Below are positions 26,517 to 38,359 of a stretch of DNA of 64,000 nt, piece after piece (position 1 is the first letter of the stretch; each line of letters begins with the position of its first letter). The notes beneath the pieces are model-generated. The model was not told the origin of the DNA. It saw only the letters and a list, made by a program, of their open reading frames with translations, and did no database searches. Position numbers and translations under genes: made by a program. This stretch comes from Tubiluchus corallicola (lineage: Eukaryota; Priapulida; Priapulimorpha; Priapulimorphida; Tubiluchidae), in contig JAQGDQ010000006.1 of assembly GCA_030141605.1 (NCBI GenBank), positions 412,501 through 476,500 on the forward strand, written 5' to 3'.

Positions 26517-29500
26517 GGAAATGTTAAGCAGCTGGTATGGAAGGAACATTGTTGATGTTTTCTTCCATCCCAGCTGCTTAACATTTCCATTAACAATAAT
26601 TAGTCCCATGACAGTAGTAGTTACCCACAGCAGTCATTTAGCTAACTTTGCTGTTAAATGAGAACAAATGAGATCTTTCTACAGCGAAGTGATAATCAAG
26701 AAGCCATGTTATCACCTTCCACGAATCAAAGCCTCAATGCCATCTTCGTAAAGGAAGAAAGATACTACTTAAAAACACGCGTTCAGTAGAATTACCTCAA
26801 CAGTGTTAACACTGAAGCACTAAAACGTCCTATAACGTGTAGTTTTTGGAATTGAAAATAAAGAATTACGAATGACTTTTGAGCGAATTATTGAGAACGT
26901 TGTTAGTAACGTATAAGAATAGCTGAACAAAAATAGAACGTTGTTTTTTTCAATTTTATAGACGGTAATAATATATTTAAAGTAATGAATTCTGCAGTGA
27001 CCAGTGACTTTTAAACTTTTTGACTTTGCTGCACCGCCTCTCTATAAAAATTACCAGTTTTATAAGACAGCTATAGTAATTTGATTATCATGAAACCACG
27101 ACAGTTTAAAGTGCACATATTAGCAAATGATACAACTTTCTCGGCGTGGTTTGTCGAACGTTCATTCAAGATGGAGTGTAATTGTTCCCGATCAAAGTAT
27201 TACAGAGAGAAATGAATGCTTTCTGTCACGGCAAGCATCCTTTTTGTTTTTTCTTTTTCGCCTTTGCTTTTTTTACATTTATCTCTTTCATCCATTGTCT
27301 AATGTTCGTCTTTTTGCCGATTACATGTTTTCCCTTAGGCTTTTTCACTGTTGTGGAAGAAGTTTTTCTAAAAGATTTCTTATTTTTTGCAACTAACTCT
27401 GCACTAAGGTTATATTGCAGATATATTATGTTCAGTACAAGTTTCGAAGCACCGATCGTTTTGCTACGCTTGGCATTATTTACTATAACTTTCAGCCCAA
27501 CACCTCATATTTTAAGCAAAGCTATATAATATCCGTTTTGTCTACTGCAAACGTTGGGAAAGCATAATTCTAACAATAGAAAAATGTACTTTAAAATAAA
27601 TAATCAAAACAGTTAATGCAGTAAAATTACACACTGTTATGCCAGTTGCTTATCAGCATCACTTTCATTTAATTTTATACAAGTAATTTGGATATCTTAA
27701 ATTGGCAATAATTTAATAAACTGCAAGTTATTCAAATGTCTGTACATTTAAATATAATCTACACAATACGGGCAGACTACTCGAAAGTATAAACAGTTAT
27801 AAAGCGTTACATGAACAAGCGAAAAACTAGTTTCAAGCATTTCTTTTCTCGAACTTACCTGTTTTCAGTTTCATGAATGTTCGCGGTGTGTGAATCGTTA
27901 TCAAACTTCTGTAACTCTTTCTCTCCAACAAACGCAACTCGTTTAGTGTTGGCACATTTGGGAAAAGTTTGATCTTTCATCGACGACGAATTTTCTGACT
28001 CTTCTGATTTGTTTATAGACTCTAGTGAAGCCAACTGTTGTTGATCCATACTGCAACGCAACAGAGACTTGTATCTAAAGCAATTCAGACTTCAACTACA
28101 TTTGCCATTGAACGCCATTAGAACAGTAAACCTGTGATGATAAGCTTATGATATGCAGCTGCCATTTGTATACATTAAACGCACGAACTTCAATTAAGGC
28201 ACATCATTCTATTATATCCATAGGAAATGTAATAGCTATAGCGTGCACGATGGACCTCCAGCAAAGCGTGTAGGCTAGATGCTACACATATAATTATAAT
28301 GTAGCTCGCTCATCAAGCAGTTACAGGACTTTTGGAAGTCATTAGTACGTTGGCTGTAGACCTTTAATAAATAGCTGAGGTTTTCTGTATTTAGAAAAGT
28401 CTAGCGTAACACGACATATAAAAACTGTGTGCCTCATTAAATCTTTCAGCAGTTATTCGGACAAATGTGTAATAAAGAAACGAATAATTAGCCACTAATT
28501 ATATAGAATTTATATGTCAAAAGTTCCTATATACGTAGCTATACAGGCAAACATGTAATGAAAAAGCGAATAATTAGCATTAAAGATATGGAAAATATAG
28601 CCTAGATACTTCAACCATTTTTATTAGTTTTTGATCTGAATAATAGTGATAAAGTTTATGAAAGTGCCTCATTTTTCACTTACACTAAATATAGTGAGAT
28701 TAAGCGTACAACTTTTTACATCTCGGCGGTTACCGTATTTATATAATTACAGTTTGTAAGCTCTTATTCAGAGGCTGCGGAATAGCTTTGTGGCGACGGT
28801 GTCTGCTTTTCTGTAAAGTTAAGCAATGCTTGGCCTGGTAAGTGGGTGAATAGGCAATTGACAGAAAAACTGTAGCGACAATTTTTTTCGTTGAAGGAGA
28901 CATCTCTGCCAATTAAGTGTCTCACCTTAGAAGATTAACTTTGGTAATTAGGGATATTTCGGTACGGCCACAACCATTAGCATCAGTGCTTGATGGGACG
29001 TAATTGATATTAGGCTTTGAGTTAATTGTTGTAAACGAACTTGCAGTGAATCTGAAAGAGCTTAGTTGATTTTAGACGGTCAAACAAGTATCATGGGATA
29101 AAGTGTGAATTCCTTTCAAGTACGTTAAGCAAAGTAAATTGACTGAGCTGATTTTGCAGGTCAAAAAAGAGTTCCAAAACAGCAAAGCGATAATTTACCA
29201 AATTGATTATTTTCAGGACACTCAGCTTAAGCATCATGTAGTCTGAATAACAAGTTACTCTATTTGAGTTTCAAATAACTCAACTTTAGCATTATAAATT
29301 ATATTATTTTTATTTTATTTATTTATTTTTATGTTAATTCAGCACAGATAGCATATTTCAGATATTTACAACACATAATATTATTGATAAAACGGATTAA
29401 AAATTACTAACAAAAATACGTATTAAAATGTCTTAACCTACGAATTTACAACTTAAAACCATCACTAGTATCTTTTGCTAGTTTTAAAAAAGTGACAAGT

Positions 29501-32500
29501 AATACGCCAGAGTTTGTAAAACTGCTAATTTGTCTCTCCAGAAAAATTGCTTCCCAGAAAACTCTATTCCCAGAAGATATTTTTCTTATAGATAACTGGT
29601 TTCACAGAAAAAGTATTTCCCAGAAATATTTTTAACAGAAAATCGCGGTTACGTTTTTAGTTGCAAGATCAGCTGTTTTAGTCGGATAAAGCCTTCTATT
29701 TCTTTTTTCTGTTTGCTTCTCCCTGTCTGCCTCCTTTCCTCCTTACCCCCTCTCACCCTCACTCTTTCCCTATCTCCTTCTCTCCCCCACTGTCTCCCAT
29801 TTTATCCTCTTTAACTATAAAGGCGCATTGTATCGAGTACAGCAGACAGTCAGAATATGCCGCATTTAGCTTATAACTGATGTTGATAGGTTTCAAGTGC
29901 ATTGCAACTCAATTTTAGCGCTAAATTGGAATCAATTTGCATTGTATCATTCGCCACATAATCACCTCAAATTTAATTGATTTTCAAAGGATTTCAAATG
30001 AAGTTTAATAAACAATCTAGAAAATGAAAACACCGAGCCTTATGTTGGAATCTAAATTTGCCCAATAAATTATGGTCCTCCACAGGATTTATACAGGTTC
30101 TTTTATGGCAGGACCCGGATCCAAATTCGTTGTTAAAATAATCCTCTGAGATGAAATATTGAACAGGCAGAGGTGTCATGGGCACAGTCGGATGCATGTA
30201 CAATTGTATATCTTCCCTAAATCAGCGAAATAATTCGGCATAGCAGTAAAAGGAACTGTCCAAAGTAAGATCCCTAAGCAGTCACCCAACTAATCATTTG
30301 CCAGGCTCGACATTGCTTCACTTCGGTAGCCAATCACACGCCGTGATTGCTCACCATTGCAAAGACCAACATGATTCGCTATATAATTGTTCTGATATTC
30401 TATTTTCTTGCCTTATCGAGTTGAGCATTTTTTATACAATCCCTAGTAATCAATACACGTTATTAAAATAAACTTCCTTTTATTTTGTATCATCTAACTA
30501 CGCTTTAAAAAGGATTTATTACATTTTCTGTGAATTTTATTTTCTGGGAAATGACTGTTCTGGGAAAAATCTTTTCGGAGAAATTTTTCTTTCTGAGAAT
30601 TAAATTTTTCTGGCGAAAGAGTTTTCTGTGATGTTTTTTGTCGGGGAAAATTTTTTCTGGCAAAAAAAACTTTTCTGAGAAAAGAGGCTACCACGACTAC
30701 TGTCAGCGTTGTGAAAGGACTGTATAACACAGGTTACTTTTTCCATATTTATTTATATTTATGTTGTATGGTTAATATAAAGTATGTTTCTCCATCTTGA
30801 ACAGTGCAGTTTCGTTGTTAAATATTCTTTTGTTTTTAACCATAAAATTTCGACATAAATTAAGTTCCTCGGGTGACAACTAAGATAAAATGAAATGAAA
30901 ATTTCACGGACACCTCTAAAAACATAATTTTTTTAAAAAAATCAAACTGAATTAAGATAATTTAGAAAACACAGAAGCATTTTTTAAAAGTTGCGTTGAT
31001 TCATAAAACAGAGAATAATTATTAACATGTTATCAATTTTAACGGACTAATTTAAAAATTACTGCCGTGCTTTTCAAATTATCTTAACCCAGAAACAACT
31101 TTGCAAAAATTGTTTCTATGTTTGTTGTTTGTCTGTTTTGCAAAGAATTTTTAATTTTACTTTATTTTCGTCTGAGACAGTCATTAATTTATATCGAAAT
31201 GTTATTATTAAAAATAAAGCTGGATTAAGGCTGCACTGTTCGAATTAGTGAAACATACCTTATACTAACAGGTGGCTTTCTAGTGCTGTCAGATTCGCTT
31301 TACAAGTTTACATAAAGTAACAAGTACCACTGCATACAGGATTAAATGGCCTCTCCATCGCACTCAAGCCTAAAAAGTTGAAAAAAATTCCAAGCTGAAG
31401 ATTGGCAAGAAAGGCATCATTCCCTATATTTGCAAAAAAGTCAAAGCTATCCCTTTCGAAACTCGTCATAGCTTCACCCACTTTTTCGCGCATGAACTCT
31501 GTAGCGAGTAGCATTTGCATTAACAAAACTAAGAAGTCTAAAAAAGCCAAACTGTTTGTGTAAAAAAAATTAAATGAAAATTTTGCACCAAAATGCGACA
31601 CTGCACATCATAACATCATACATTCTTTACAAGGAGTACACCGTAATCCTCCATTTCATTTTGAATGTTACATAATATTACCGAAGAAAAAATTAAAACT
31701 GAACTCACATTTACTTGTCGACTACAAAACAGCAACAAAAAATCATCACAATCAGTTTCGTCGTTTTGCCAAAATGCCATCTGCCAAGTGTGAGTGCAAC
31801 GGTAATTAATAAATATTTTAACAAACCCCTGGTAGTGTGAAAGATCTGTTCTCCTGCTCCGGTTAGATCGAAGTTGCTTGTCCTGTTCAGAATTCCGCGT
31901 AGAACAGGTGCTGATTCTCCCTCTGACGGAAGTATCATTTGTACCCTTCAAAAAGAAACACCAGTAACAAACGTAAAATTATTATTAATGTATCCATATG
32001 TGTGTTTATGCACTATTTTATTAATATTTATTTATTTACTTACTTATTTATTTTTTATTAGTAGCCTATTATTGTAAGCTCAGCGACTATATCTTTCGGA
32101 GTTTTGGTTGATCGTTTAAGAGCGTAAAAGGGTCAAATTCAAAACTCACTAAATTGAGGCATTCAGTTTTGACGCAAGCCAGATGGTTAAAACAAGGTGG
32201 TGCCATCTAGAAGCCATCACAGTAACTAACAACTTAAGTGTTTTAACTGACCCGTTAAGGTTCAATCTGCACAAATGCTACATCAATTACGTATCTTGTT
32301 TTTAAAACATAATAACGCTATTCCGTATTTTTTCTTTTCTGTAAAAGAAATGACGTACTGCTTTTAGAACTGCATATCTACTATCTTGTAAGGTTACATA
32401 GTTTTCTATATAGTTTTAAATGAAGCCATATAACTTACGTAAGAAGTAGAGACTTGACATCCTTCTGATACAAGTCCTTTTGACTCAGAATTAGGTGTAT

Positions 32501-32576
32501 GGTCAATAAGTTTTGTTTTCAGAGAATTTGGCTGAGCTTCATCAAATGTTACTATTACACATTTAAGTCTATTCAT
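12534..32576 (-). CDS. Tentative six-exon gene: disordered protein with a kinase-like C-terminal end
   Basis: Six ORFs in consecutive order have splice sites of compatible phase: 32576-32439, 31945-31827, 28050-27859, 16219-16152, 14191-13980 and 12620-12534 (816 nt, 271 residues). Donors are good at exons 1, 3 and 4 (GTAAGT, GTAAGT, GTGAGA) and weak at exons 2 and 5 (GTTTGT, GTATGG). Most of the product is Ser/Thr/Glu-rich and probably disordered. Exon 3 contains TKRVAFVGEKELQKF, which fits the RVxF consensus for docking to protein phosphatase 1. Exon 5 is acidic (EETSGDEEILQK). The last exon is the kinase tail described separately. No catalytic lobe was found. Either kinase exons lie unrecognised in the introns (up to 11.6 kb), or these exons belong to more than one gene. 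A rival reading of exon 2 in another frame joins it to an ORF at 31572-31308. Confidence 0.33.
13108..13850. repeat. Degenerate tandem repeat, about 145-bp unit, five copies
   Basis: The motif GTCAATCGATGCGGAATT recurs in diverged form at about 13143, 13313, 13458, 13603 and 13749, giving spacings of 170, 145, 145 and 146. Other blocks recur at fixed offsets: TTTCATGACGATC, AATGGCGGAGCC, a T-run, and GTCACCTTGAA. The copies are strongly diverged, so the array is old. It sits between the last two exons of the tentative kinase-tail gene. Confidence 0.8.
18360..18960. repeat. Degenerate short repeat built on ACTTGGTAA
   Basis: CACTTGGTAAT, ACTTGGTAACC, ACTTGATAAC, CTTGGTAAT and similar words recur at irregular spacing, often preceded by AGAC. 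This looks like a decayed minisatellite. No coding potential is seen in it. Confidence 0.5.
21990..23690 (+). mobile_element. Degenerate LINE (non-LTR retrotransposon) reverse-transcriptase copy
   Basis: Frames broken by stops and shifts still spell a reverse transcriptase in order. Near 22020 is WSYSRLIALFRKG; near 22280 FSKVYDRVPRNHLFHL, the palm motif around the first catalytic Asp; near 22420 MRQGAPTSYTLLTLYVNGL. From 22587 is LLDFCSELSMQLSQGKTKFM followed by SSYTYFGVPF, the thumb region; near 23240 ETGRWSRTPGDNRKC, a typical C-terminal block. The element ends near TCAATAAACTACTACTGCTG at 23661-23680. It is a dead fossil. The clade is uncertain. Confidence 0.82.
23790..24280. repeat. Degenerate repeat based on TGTAGCTCATCTACTCAAAAG
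   Basis: Words such as GTAGCTCATTTA, GTAGCTTATCTACTC, GTGTAGCTCACC, GTGCAGCTC and ATCTACTTAAAAG recur every 30-60 bp. The region reads as a decayed minisatellite directly downstream of the LINE fossil. Confidence 0.45.
26028..26210. repeat. Tandem duplication, two copies of about 92 bp
   Basis: GGAAGGATGTACCAAGTT begins copy 1 at 26028 and GGAAAGATGTACCAAGTT begins copy 2 at 26118. Both run through TTTCAAACTAACAAAAAAG to GTTAGTTTCAGAACT. The copies differ at only a few sites, so the duplication is fairly young. Confidence 0.85.
26409..26462. repeat. Near-perfect inverted repeat (hairpin 1)
   Basis: AGCACCAACTACTAAGCT is followed after TTAT by AGCTTAGTAATTGGTGCT. This gives an 18-bp stem with one mismatch, a 4-nt loop, and a further AATAT/ATATT pairing after one mismatch. 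See hairpin 2, about 50 bp to the right. Confidence 0.8.
26480..26514. repeat. (AT)n microsatellite between the two hairpins
   Basis: An AT dinucleotide run interrupted once by AC, separating the two hairpins. Confidence 0.8.
26515..26590. repeat. Near-perfect 76-nt hairpin (hairpin 2), pre-miRNA-like
   Basis: ATGGAAATGTTAAGCAGCTG begins the left arm (26515-26543) and CAGCTGCTTAACATTTCCAT ends the right arm (26562-26590). The arms pair over 29 bp with one mismatch around a loop of 18 nt. The size fits an animal microRNA precursor, but the pairing is more perfect than most. A MITE end or a snapback sequence is the main alternative. I do not recognise a known microRNA seed. Confidence 0.6.
28765..29040 (+). 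repeat. SINE-like repeat containing a 5S rRNA-like segment
   Basis: AAAGTTAAGCAATGCTTGGCCTGGTAAGTGGGTG at 28816-28849 matches the internal promoter region of 5S rRNA (AAGCTAAGCAGGGTCGGGCCTGG in the gene, from memory). The flanks are not 5S, so this is a 5S-derived SINE or pseudogene rather than a 5S gene. Confidence 0.5.
29520..29650 (+). repeat. Array of TTCCCAGAAAA-like words, left arm of an inverted pair
   Basis: CCAGAAAA, TTCCCAGAAAA, TTCCCAGAAG, CACAGAAAA and ACAGAAAA recur about every 15-20 bp. The opposite-strand version (TTTTCTGGGAA) forms a matching array at 30525-30690. Confidence 0.6.
29694..29815. repeat. Polypyrimidine tract
   Basis: About 120 bp of nearly pure C/T on the plus strand. 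It holds no gene. Confidence 0.8.
30245..30365 (-). repeat. 5S rRNA-derived SINE or pseudogene
   Basis: On the minus strand, GAAGTGAAGCAATGTCGAGCCTGG is followed by GGGTGACTGCTTAGGGAT. These match the 5S blocks around boxes A and C (AAGTTAAGCAACGTCGGGCCTGG, then GGGTGACCGCCTGGGAAT). Similarity fades beyond this. It is too diverged to be a working 5S gene. Confidence 0.6.
30525..30690 (-). repeat. Array of TTTTCTGGGAA-like words, right arm of an inverted pair
   Basis: TTTTCTGGGAAA, TTCTGGGAAAAA, TTTCTGAGAA, TTTTCTGGCGAAA and TTTTTTCTGGC recur about every 15-20 bp. This is the inverse of the words at 29520-29650. Confidence 0.6.
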
Positions 32577-35500
32577 TCTGCCAGGTTTTTTCACTCATTA
32601 ACACTTCGTTGTAGGTAACTCCACCACGTTTTTGTAGTATACTTTATTTTCAGTTCTTTTGCTCGTTATCTAGTCCACATTCACTAATATTGCAGGAAGC
32701 TCTTCCATTGCGTACTCGTTAAAGTTGAAAGTTATAAAATTGTACGATCGCAAATGAAAAAAATGTATACTATTACCGTTATTAGAGTAAATTTTGTTTA
32801 ATATAAGCGTTCTTGGTTTGTTAAAATTTTTGTCCCGTAAACACTAGAATTATCCCAAATTACTAGGATATGCCACGGTGTGCATGTGATAACTCTGATG
32901 ACGTTTACCAATTTTCCATGACACAGTTAGCAGTTGGAAAGGAAGGCTTGTATATGGCAACTGTGAAACTAGTAACCGAATACGTTTGCAGATCTTATGC
33001 ATTACAAGCAATTATTTTAAATAACTAAATGCTTACATGGTTGCACATTTAATAATATATCACAAGTACTACCATACAAGTGGGAAAGATTGGCGACGTA
33101 TTAATCAAATAAGAATTTTTGTTCCCTAGAGAAAATGAAAAACTATAGCGATTTGTGGAACTCCTTGCATATGAATCGCCTGCTAGGATATCATTATCAT
33201 TTGTATCGATACATTCATTTCCATCTGAAAACTAGAAAAACTACACGGTATGGGGCTAACGGTGTTAATCACAGAATCAAATAAGCCAATTTGTTTTGCA
33301 TGTCCACAAATAAACGTTGTTTACGTGATTACAAATGATGAAATATAACATCTCACTAGAACCACTGAAAGTAAAATTTGATGCAGGATAATAATTACTT
33401 GTTGGTTGCTGCGATAGTACACCCATCAACAGTAGATGCACAAAGTCTCTAAATATCTGACGTTAATAAATAATTCACTGAACCTTTAAAAGCCAGCGAA
33501 AATCTACAAATTTTCTGCTCATTTCATGCACTTCTATACGATCAATAGAGCAACGGTTACCAAGAAGCCCCGGCTGAGCCTTGTTTTATGATCCAATGGC
33601 ATAAACTGCAATGACTCGTGATCCTGGGATATGATATTATTCATTGCAATTAATAAGTACCGACAATGATTCAGGCATTGTGCAAAATACATGCTGCTTT
33701 CGCCGCGTGGCTGTCCGTATGATGTACGAAAATATACGACGATTATGAAAGTAAACGTTGTTATTTTTGCATTACCTACTGCATAGACAAAAGACACCGT
33801 CATTTCAAAATATTAGAGACGTGACAAAGCAAGCTCTGAAGATCAAATAAATAGGTGAAATGTTGGGACTAAAGAAATATTTGTGTAACGAAGAACACGG
33901 TCGAACCGTAACTATTAACAGCCGTTGGAAAAAAGTAACTGGACGCCAAAAAGGCAGTCTTCTGAGAGCTATTCACTGCTAACGGTGGCATGATAAAAGA
34001 ATTACAGAATGTAGCATGTTTTGAAAATGCAAGGTACATATTCCGTGATTTTTATGTTTTAACGATAATATAATTTCTTGTTGGCACACATCGCTACAGT
34101 TTTAATGGTGCATTCTGGCAGTGATGCGCTGAAGCATCCGATAGCAAATGATAGTGAATATTGTAATAAATAGTAAACAGGCTTAATAGAATGAGAACGA
34201 TCCGTGCTATTGATAAGTTTTGAAAATCATTACGTATTACGTAATCCAAAAAATATAAAATGCGAAAAATTGACTCTACTTAGACAAACATGCATGCAAG
34301 GTTTACTATCCTCAGCTGCCAAAGGAAACTGAGGTTATAAACACTCTGAGCCTACAAACTCAACACCCCGCATTGGAGAATGTCTATGTTTGTACGTTTA
34401 TTCACGGAGTACTAAATGGTATTCATTGAAGAAACTTTTACGCCAGAAAAGTATTTAATTAGTCAAGCAAATCTGTACGCCAACCACACATCAGTTATGT
34501 TGGTGATATATTACTAAATGCTCATCAAGCAAACATGTAGGCATACAGACATATCCGTGGAACAAGGCCAATAACAACAATAGTACGGGCATATGGCCTC
34601 TAGGCCTGCAAAATACAATGTCAAATGAAATTGCACATCTATAAAATAGGTCATCACCACCAGTCGAATAGTCGCATATAGTGAAACATTCGGCGCCACA
34701 CACCAGTCAAGTGAATTTGTAAGCGTTTGAAGTACGATATCATGCACCAGTCAAAAGCGAACTTGTTACTAACGTACAAATGTCAAAAAATAATTAAGCG
34801 AAGCCAATTCCTGAAGCAAAATGTCAGTCAACACTCAAACAGGTGGTGAATGCTTTTGAAGTACTCGAATCGTGCAACGTTAATCGAATTTGTAGGCTGT
34901 ACTACAAAGTGAGGCATTAATTTTTAACGAATATGCTCTCTAAGACGAACGAATCAAGCCAACCTGAATAAGCTTGTAACACTTGTATTTATCATGTACA
35001 ATGAATGCGCATAAACCCATGGAAACATCTGAAACAGCTAATAGCGCTTGAAATTAAAACGTTTTAGCAAACAAATCATTCCTATGAAAAGTTTTGCGAT
35101 ATATGCCAACGACAAAACGGTTAGAGCTTACACGCCCTGCTCATGCGATATTCCTCACAGAAGACAGACAGCCGTAACGCAATCATTCAGGGTTCCTATG
35201 GGATTCATCCTGGATTCCCGAATCTGCGAAACTGCACGCAAAATCTCGATACACGACAGATCAAAAGAGAACTGTAAACGCAAAACATTACTGTCGCAAA
35301 ATCGTGCCTGAGCTAAGGTAAAATTTGACGGAATTTACAGAAATCAAATTTATAAATACGTCGAACGAAGAAATTGTCATATATCAAAAATTTAAAGAGA
35401 CGCATTCTAATTAAAGACTTTCGCGGCCATTACAGCCTGAACGAATTAGCGTTAAAACTGATTTTTCTAAGGCAATGATCACTTTTAATTCCAAAAATTA

Positions 35501-38359
35501 CCATAATATGTGCAAAATTGTTAATTTGCAATGATGAAAGGGACAGGCAGGACGTGAGATATATTTCGATGCAGGTGCTGATCGATTTCTAACCACTATT
35601 AAATGCTTACTGCGCAAAAAATGTACCGAAGTTTTGATCACAATATTATAAGCAATTGCTTGAAAATCACCACATACATGTTAAAAGCGATAAGTATAAA
35701 CACAAAAATTTTAGGTCGTTCATTCTCTTAGAAGTTTCCTAAGACATAGAGGTTTTAAAACAACAAGCAAAAAATAAATGCCGGAAAAAAATTCGTGTCA
35801 CTATTGTTAAAATTTCTTCAACGGCTCGCACAGTTTTTTACTACTTTAAGGGGTATTTGTGTGCAGCATTCAACACTTTCTCTTCGGTTGAAATTTCAAC
35901 TCAGGCGGTTGTTTTTCAGTTGGTAATCATAGCTTGCATTGTTCCAACATTTAATTTTTTAAACATCCAAAAGCTTTAAAGCCATAATTTAAAAACTAAT
36001 GTATTGCAATAACACGCTGCGAAATTTCAACTCTATAGGGCACTTGCTATAGAGGAGTATTAAATATGTAATTTAATTTAACTTAGTATAATGCTTAATT
36101 ATTTAGTACACCAGGAAGATGCACGAAATTATTTTAATTTAATACACACTGTTTCAAGCTATGATTATTAATCTTATTTTCATTTGAAAAGATACCTCCT
36201 CATTTCAGCAATTACATCCTACTGATACCTTGAATATTAGTAGCACCAGGGATAATTTACTTTGTCTTCAAGATGGCCTGTAATTGTTAAGTAGCTTCTA
36301 ATCAAAACAAATACGTGATGTCCTGCAAATTTTATCTCAAATCTAATTTTCTTACTGAAAAAAGGTTTCACCGAAATCAATAGTTCACGCAGACTCAACC
36401 TTACAGTAATAAATACATAACTTGGTAAGTTTCTCATTCATTATAGAGCTGTCTAAATATCATACATAGCTGTCTAAATATCAATAAATAACGTTAACCA
36501 GACCGGAAACTGTAAGAAAAAATTGGAGAAGGTAATGTCGTAACAGCACTTTATTACCACTGAACACTACTTATTACACCTTACAAATAACTACATGTAT
36601 GAATTATGGGTTTACAGTACAATTTTCAGTAGTCAGACAAAATAATCTGCGATTGCAGAGGTAAAGATATCACGTCAAACAGCCTGTATCAGATACACTT
36701 GACTGTACAGCAGAATTAAATGCTGTAAGAGCGCTTAATTTTTATGAACTCGTTTCAAATTTTCTTATGTTGAACACATAACAGTTCAGTTAATGTTAGT
36801 TAAGCCTGCTTAACGTACTTATAATCACTCAAATCTTTTATTACACGTATGTACACATCAGTGACGTCACGACCATTGAACTGAGGTCAAACACGTGTAT
36901 GTATTAGAGAGCACAAATAAGTTAAATCTAATAAATACGTGACGTGCACACTTATTAGCCTTCACTACGCAGTAAATTGCAGAATGTTACTCACTTTCAA
37001 AGGACACAGAATTCTTCATGTAATAAAACATGACTTTGTTGCCAACTATTCAAACATTTGTCTGGTTCCTTAGTACCAAAGGTTCAAAGACTAACAAAAT
37101 ACAAATGCTAATACATAGTAGCACACACACATTATTTATACTTGTTTAAAATAAAAAAATAGCTTCTCATTTCAAAGTGACAATTTTCTAGTTTTCCTTT
37201 AAAAGTTGAATGAAAAACAAAGAATAAAGAAAAAATCTAATTTATTAAGTACAAATACTATTCTGGAAACCTTTAAAGTGATTTTTACAAAGGTACTGAT
37301 CTTTACAGCTGCAATCTGCTAATGAAATCTTATGATAATGCAAATTGCTAGAAAAGCGAAGCAATGCTCAACGCATAGACGACACACACTGTAGTATGTT
37401 TATGAGTTTGAAAATTGTTGCCTAATTCGTTATACATATACATATCTAGAAATATATATAAAGCCTGACATCAGGGTTACAAGTTATTTACTTGAGTGTT
37501 CCAATCAGTCCAATAGGTCTGTAATAAAAGTCCCTGCTTATTTACAATCAGCAGTTACAAATGACCAATAAAGCTTGAGGACTGAAGACAACGGCCACCT
37601 CGCATTAATTTTTAAATGCTAATTTTTTACATTGTTTAATTACATTAGACCAAATTTTCAAAGTTTGCATTTGCCCCCATTTCAGGCAATGTAGAAATAA
37701 GAAAGGCTGGTAAGGAACCAGAAAAGTTTAATTCAGAGACAGCACTGCTTCACCAGTAATGGCAGTGCCAGATTGTGTGCAACATACCAGTTTTCATAGT
37801 GAAACTATCTAGAATTTAGCTGCATAGAGTAAAATCATTGCCGAAGTGTTGTTTTCCGGCAATCAACTTTAGAAGAATTTAGTTGTACAAATTGCAAAAG
37901 GCTTGTGCAACAAGGTAAAAAATAAATAACTCAAGGTAGCTAACAAAAATAGCATTCAGCAGAAAACATCGTACCAAAAATGCAAAGAAGATTTTTTGTT
38001 TCTTCTTACAACTCTTCTTACAAAAATTTAAGAAATCATAATCCTACCCATATTAAAAAAACTAGATTAATATTCACTAGTGTACAAAACTTTGCAGGTA
38101 TACATATGGCTGATTAAAAACAAAAAGTTTAGAGGTTGTTTTTCTGTATCAAAGAAATTTCAATAAACAACATATTCAAACTACTAAAATGGAAAATAAA
38201 AACTTTTGAAATAAAATATTAAATTAAGAAAAAACATGTTTAGAAAGAAGTCACTGTTCAGTTACCACCACTTTACAGCACAAAATTAAAGTTTAATTTC
38301 TGTAAGTCAGATTTCCAAAAGAGATGGTATCGCAAAACAAGTAACCACAAAACACAGCC
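32577..38359. other. Intergenic, no gene recognised
   Basis: AT-rich DNA with scattered ORFs of 60-90 codons on both strands that show neither recognisable motifs nor convincing splice sites. I see no repeat array here beyond a small direct repeat of GCTGTCTAAATATCA at 36450-36485. Confidence 0.4.

Noticed and set aside
30245-30365. Possible functional 5S rRNA gene
   Set aside because: Only the central promoter blocks match; both ends of 5S are missing or diverged.
30494-30730. 78-codon frame with repeated RKxF/QK-type segments on the minus strand
   Set aside because: It is the translation of the TTTTCTGGGAA word array and not evidence of a protein.
33534-33803. 89-codon minus-strand frame
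   Set aside because: It contains a plausible-looking stretch but has no recognisable motif, splice context or neighbour support.
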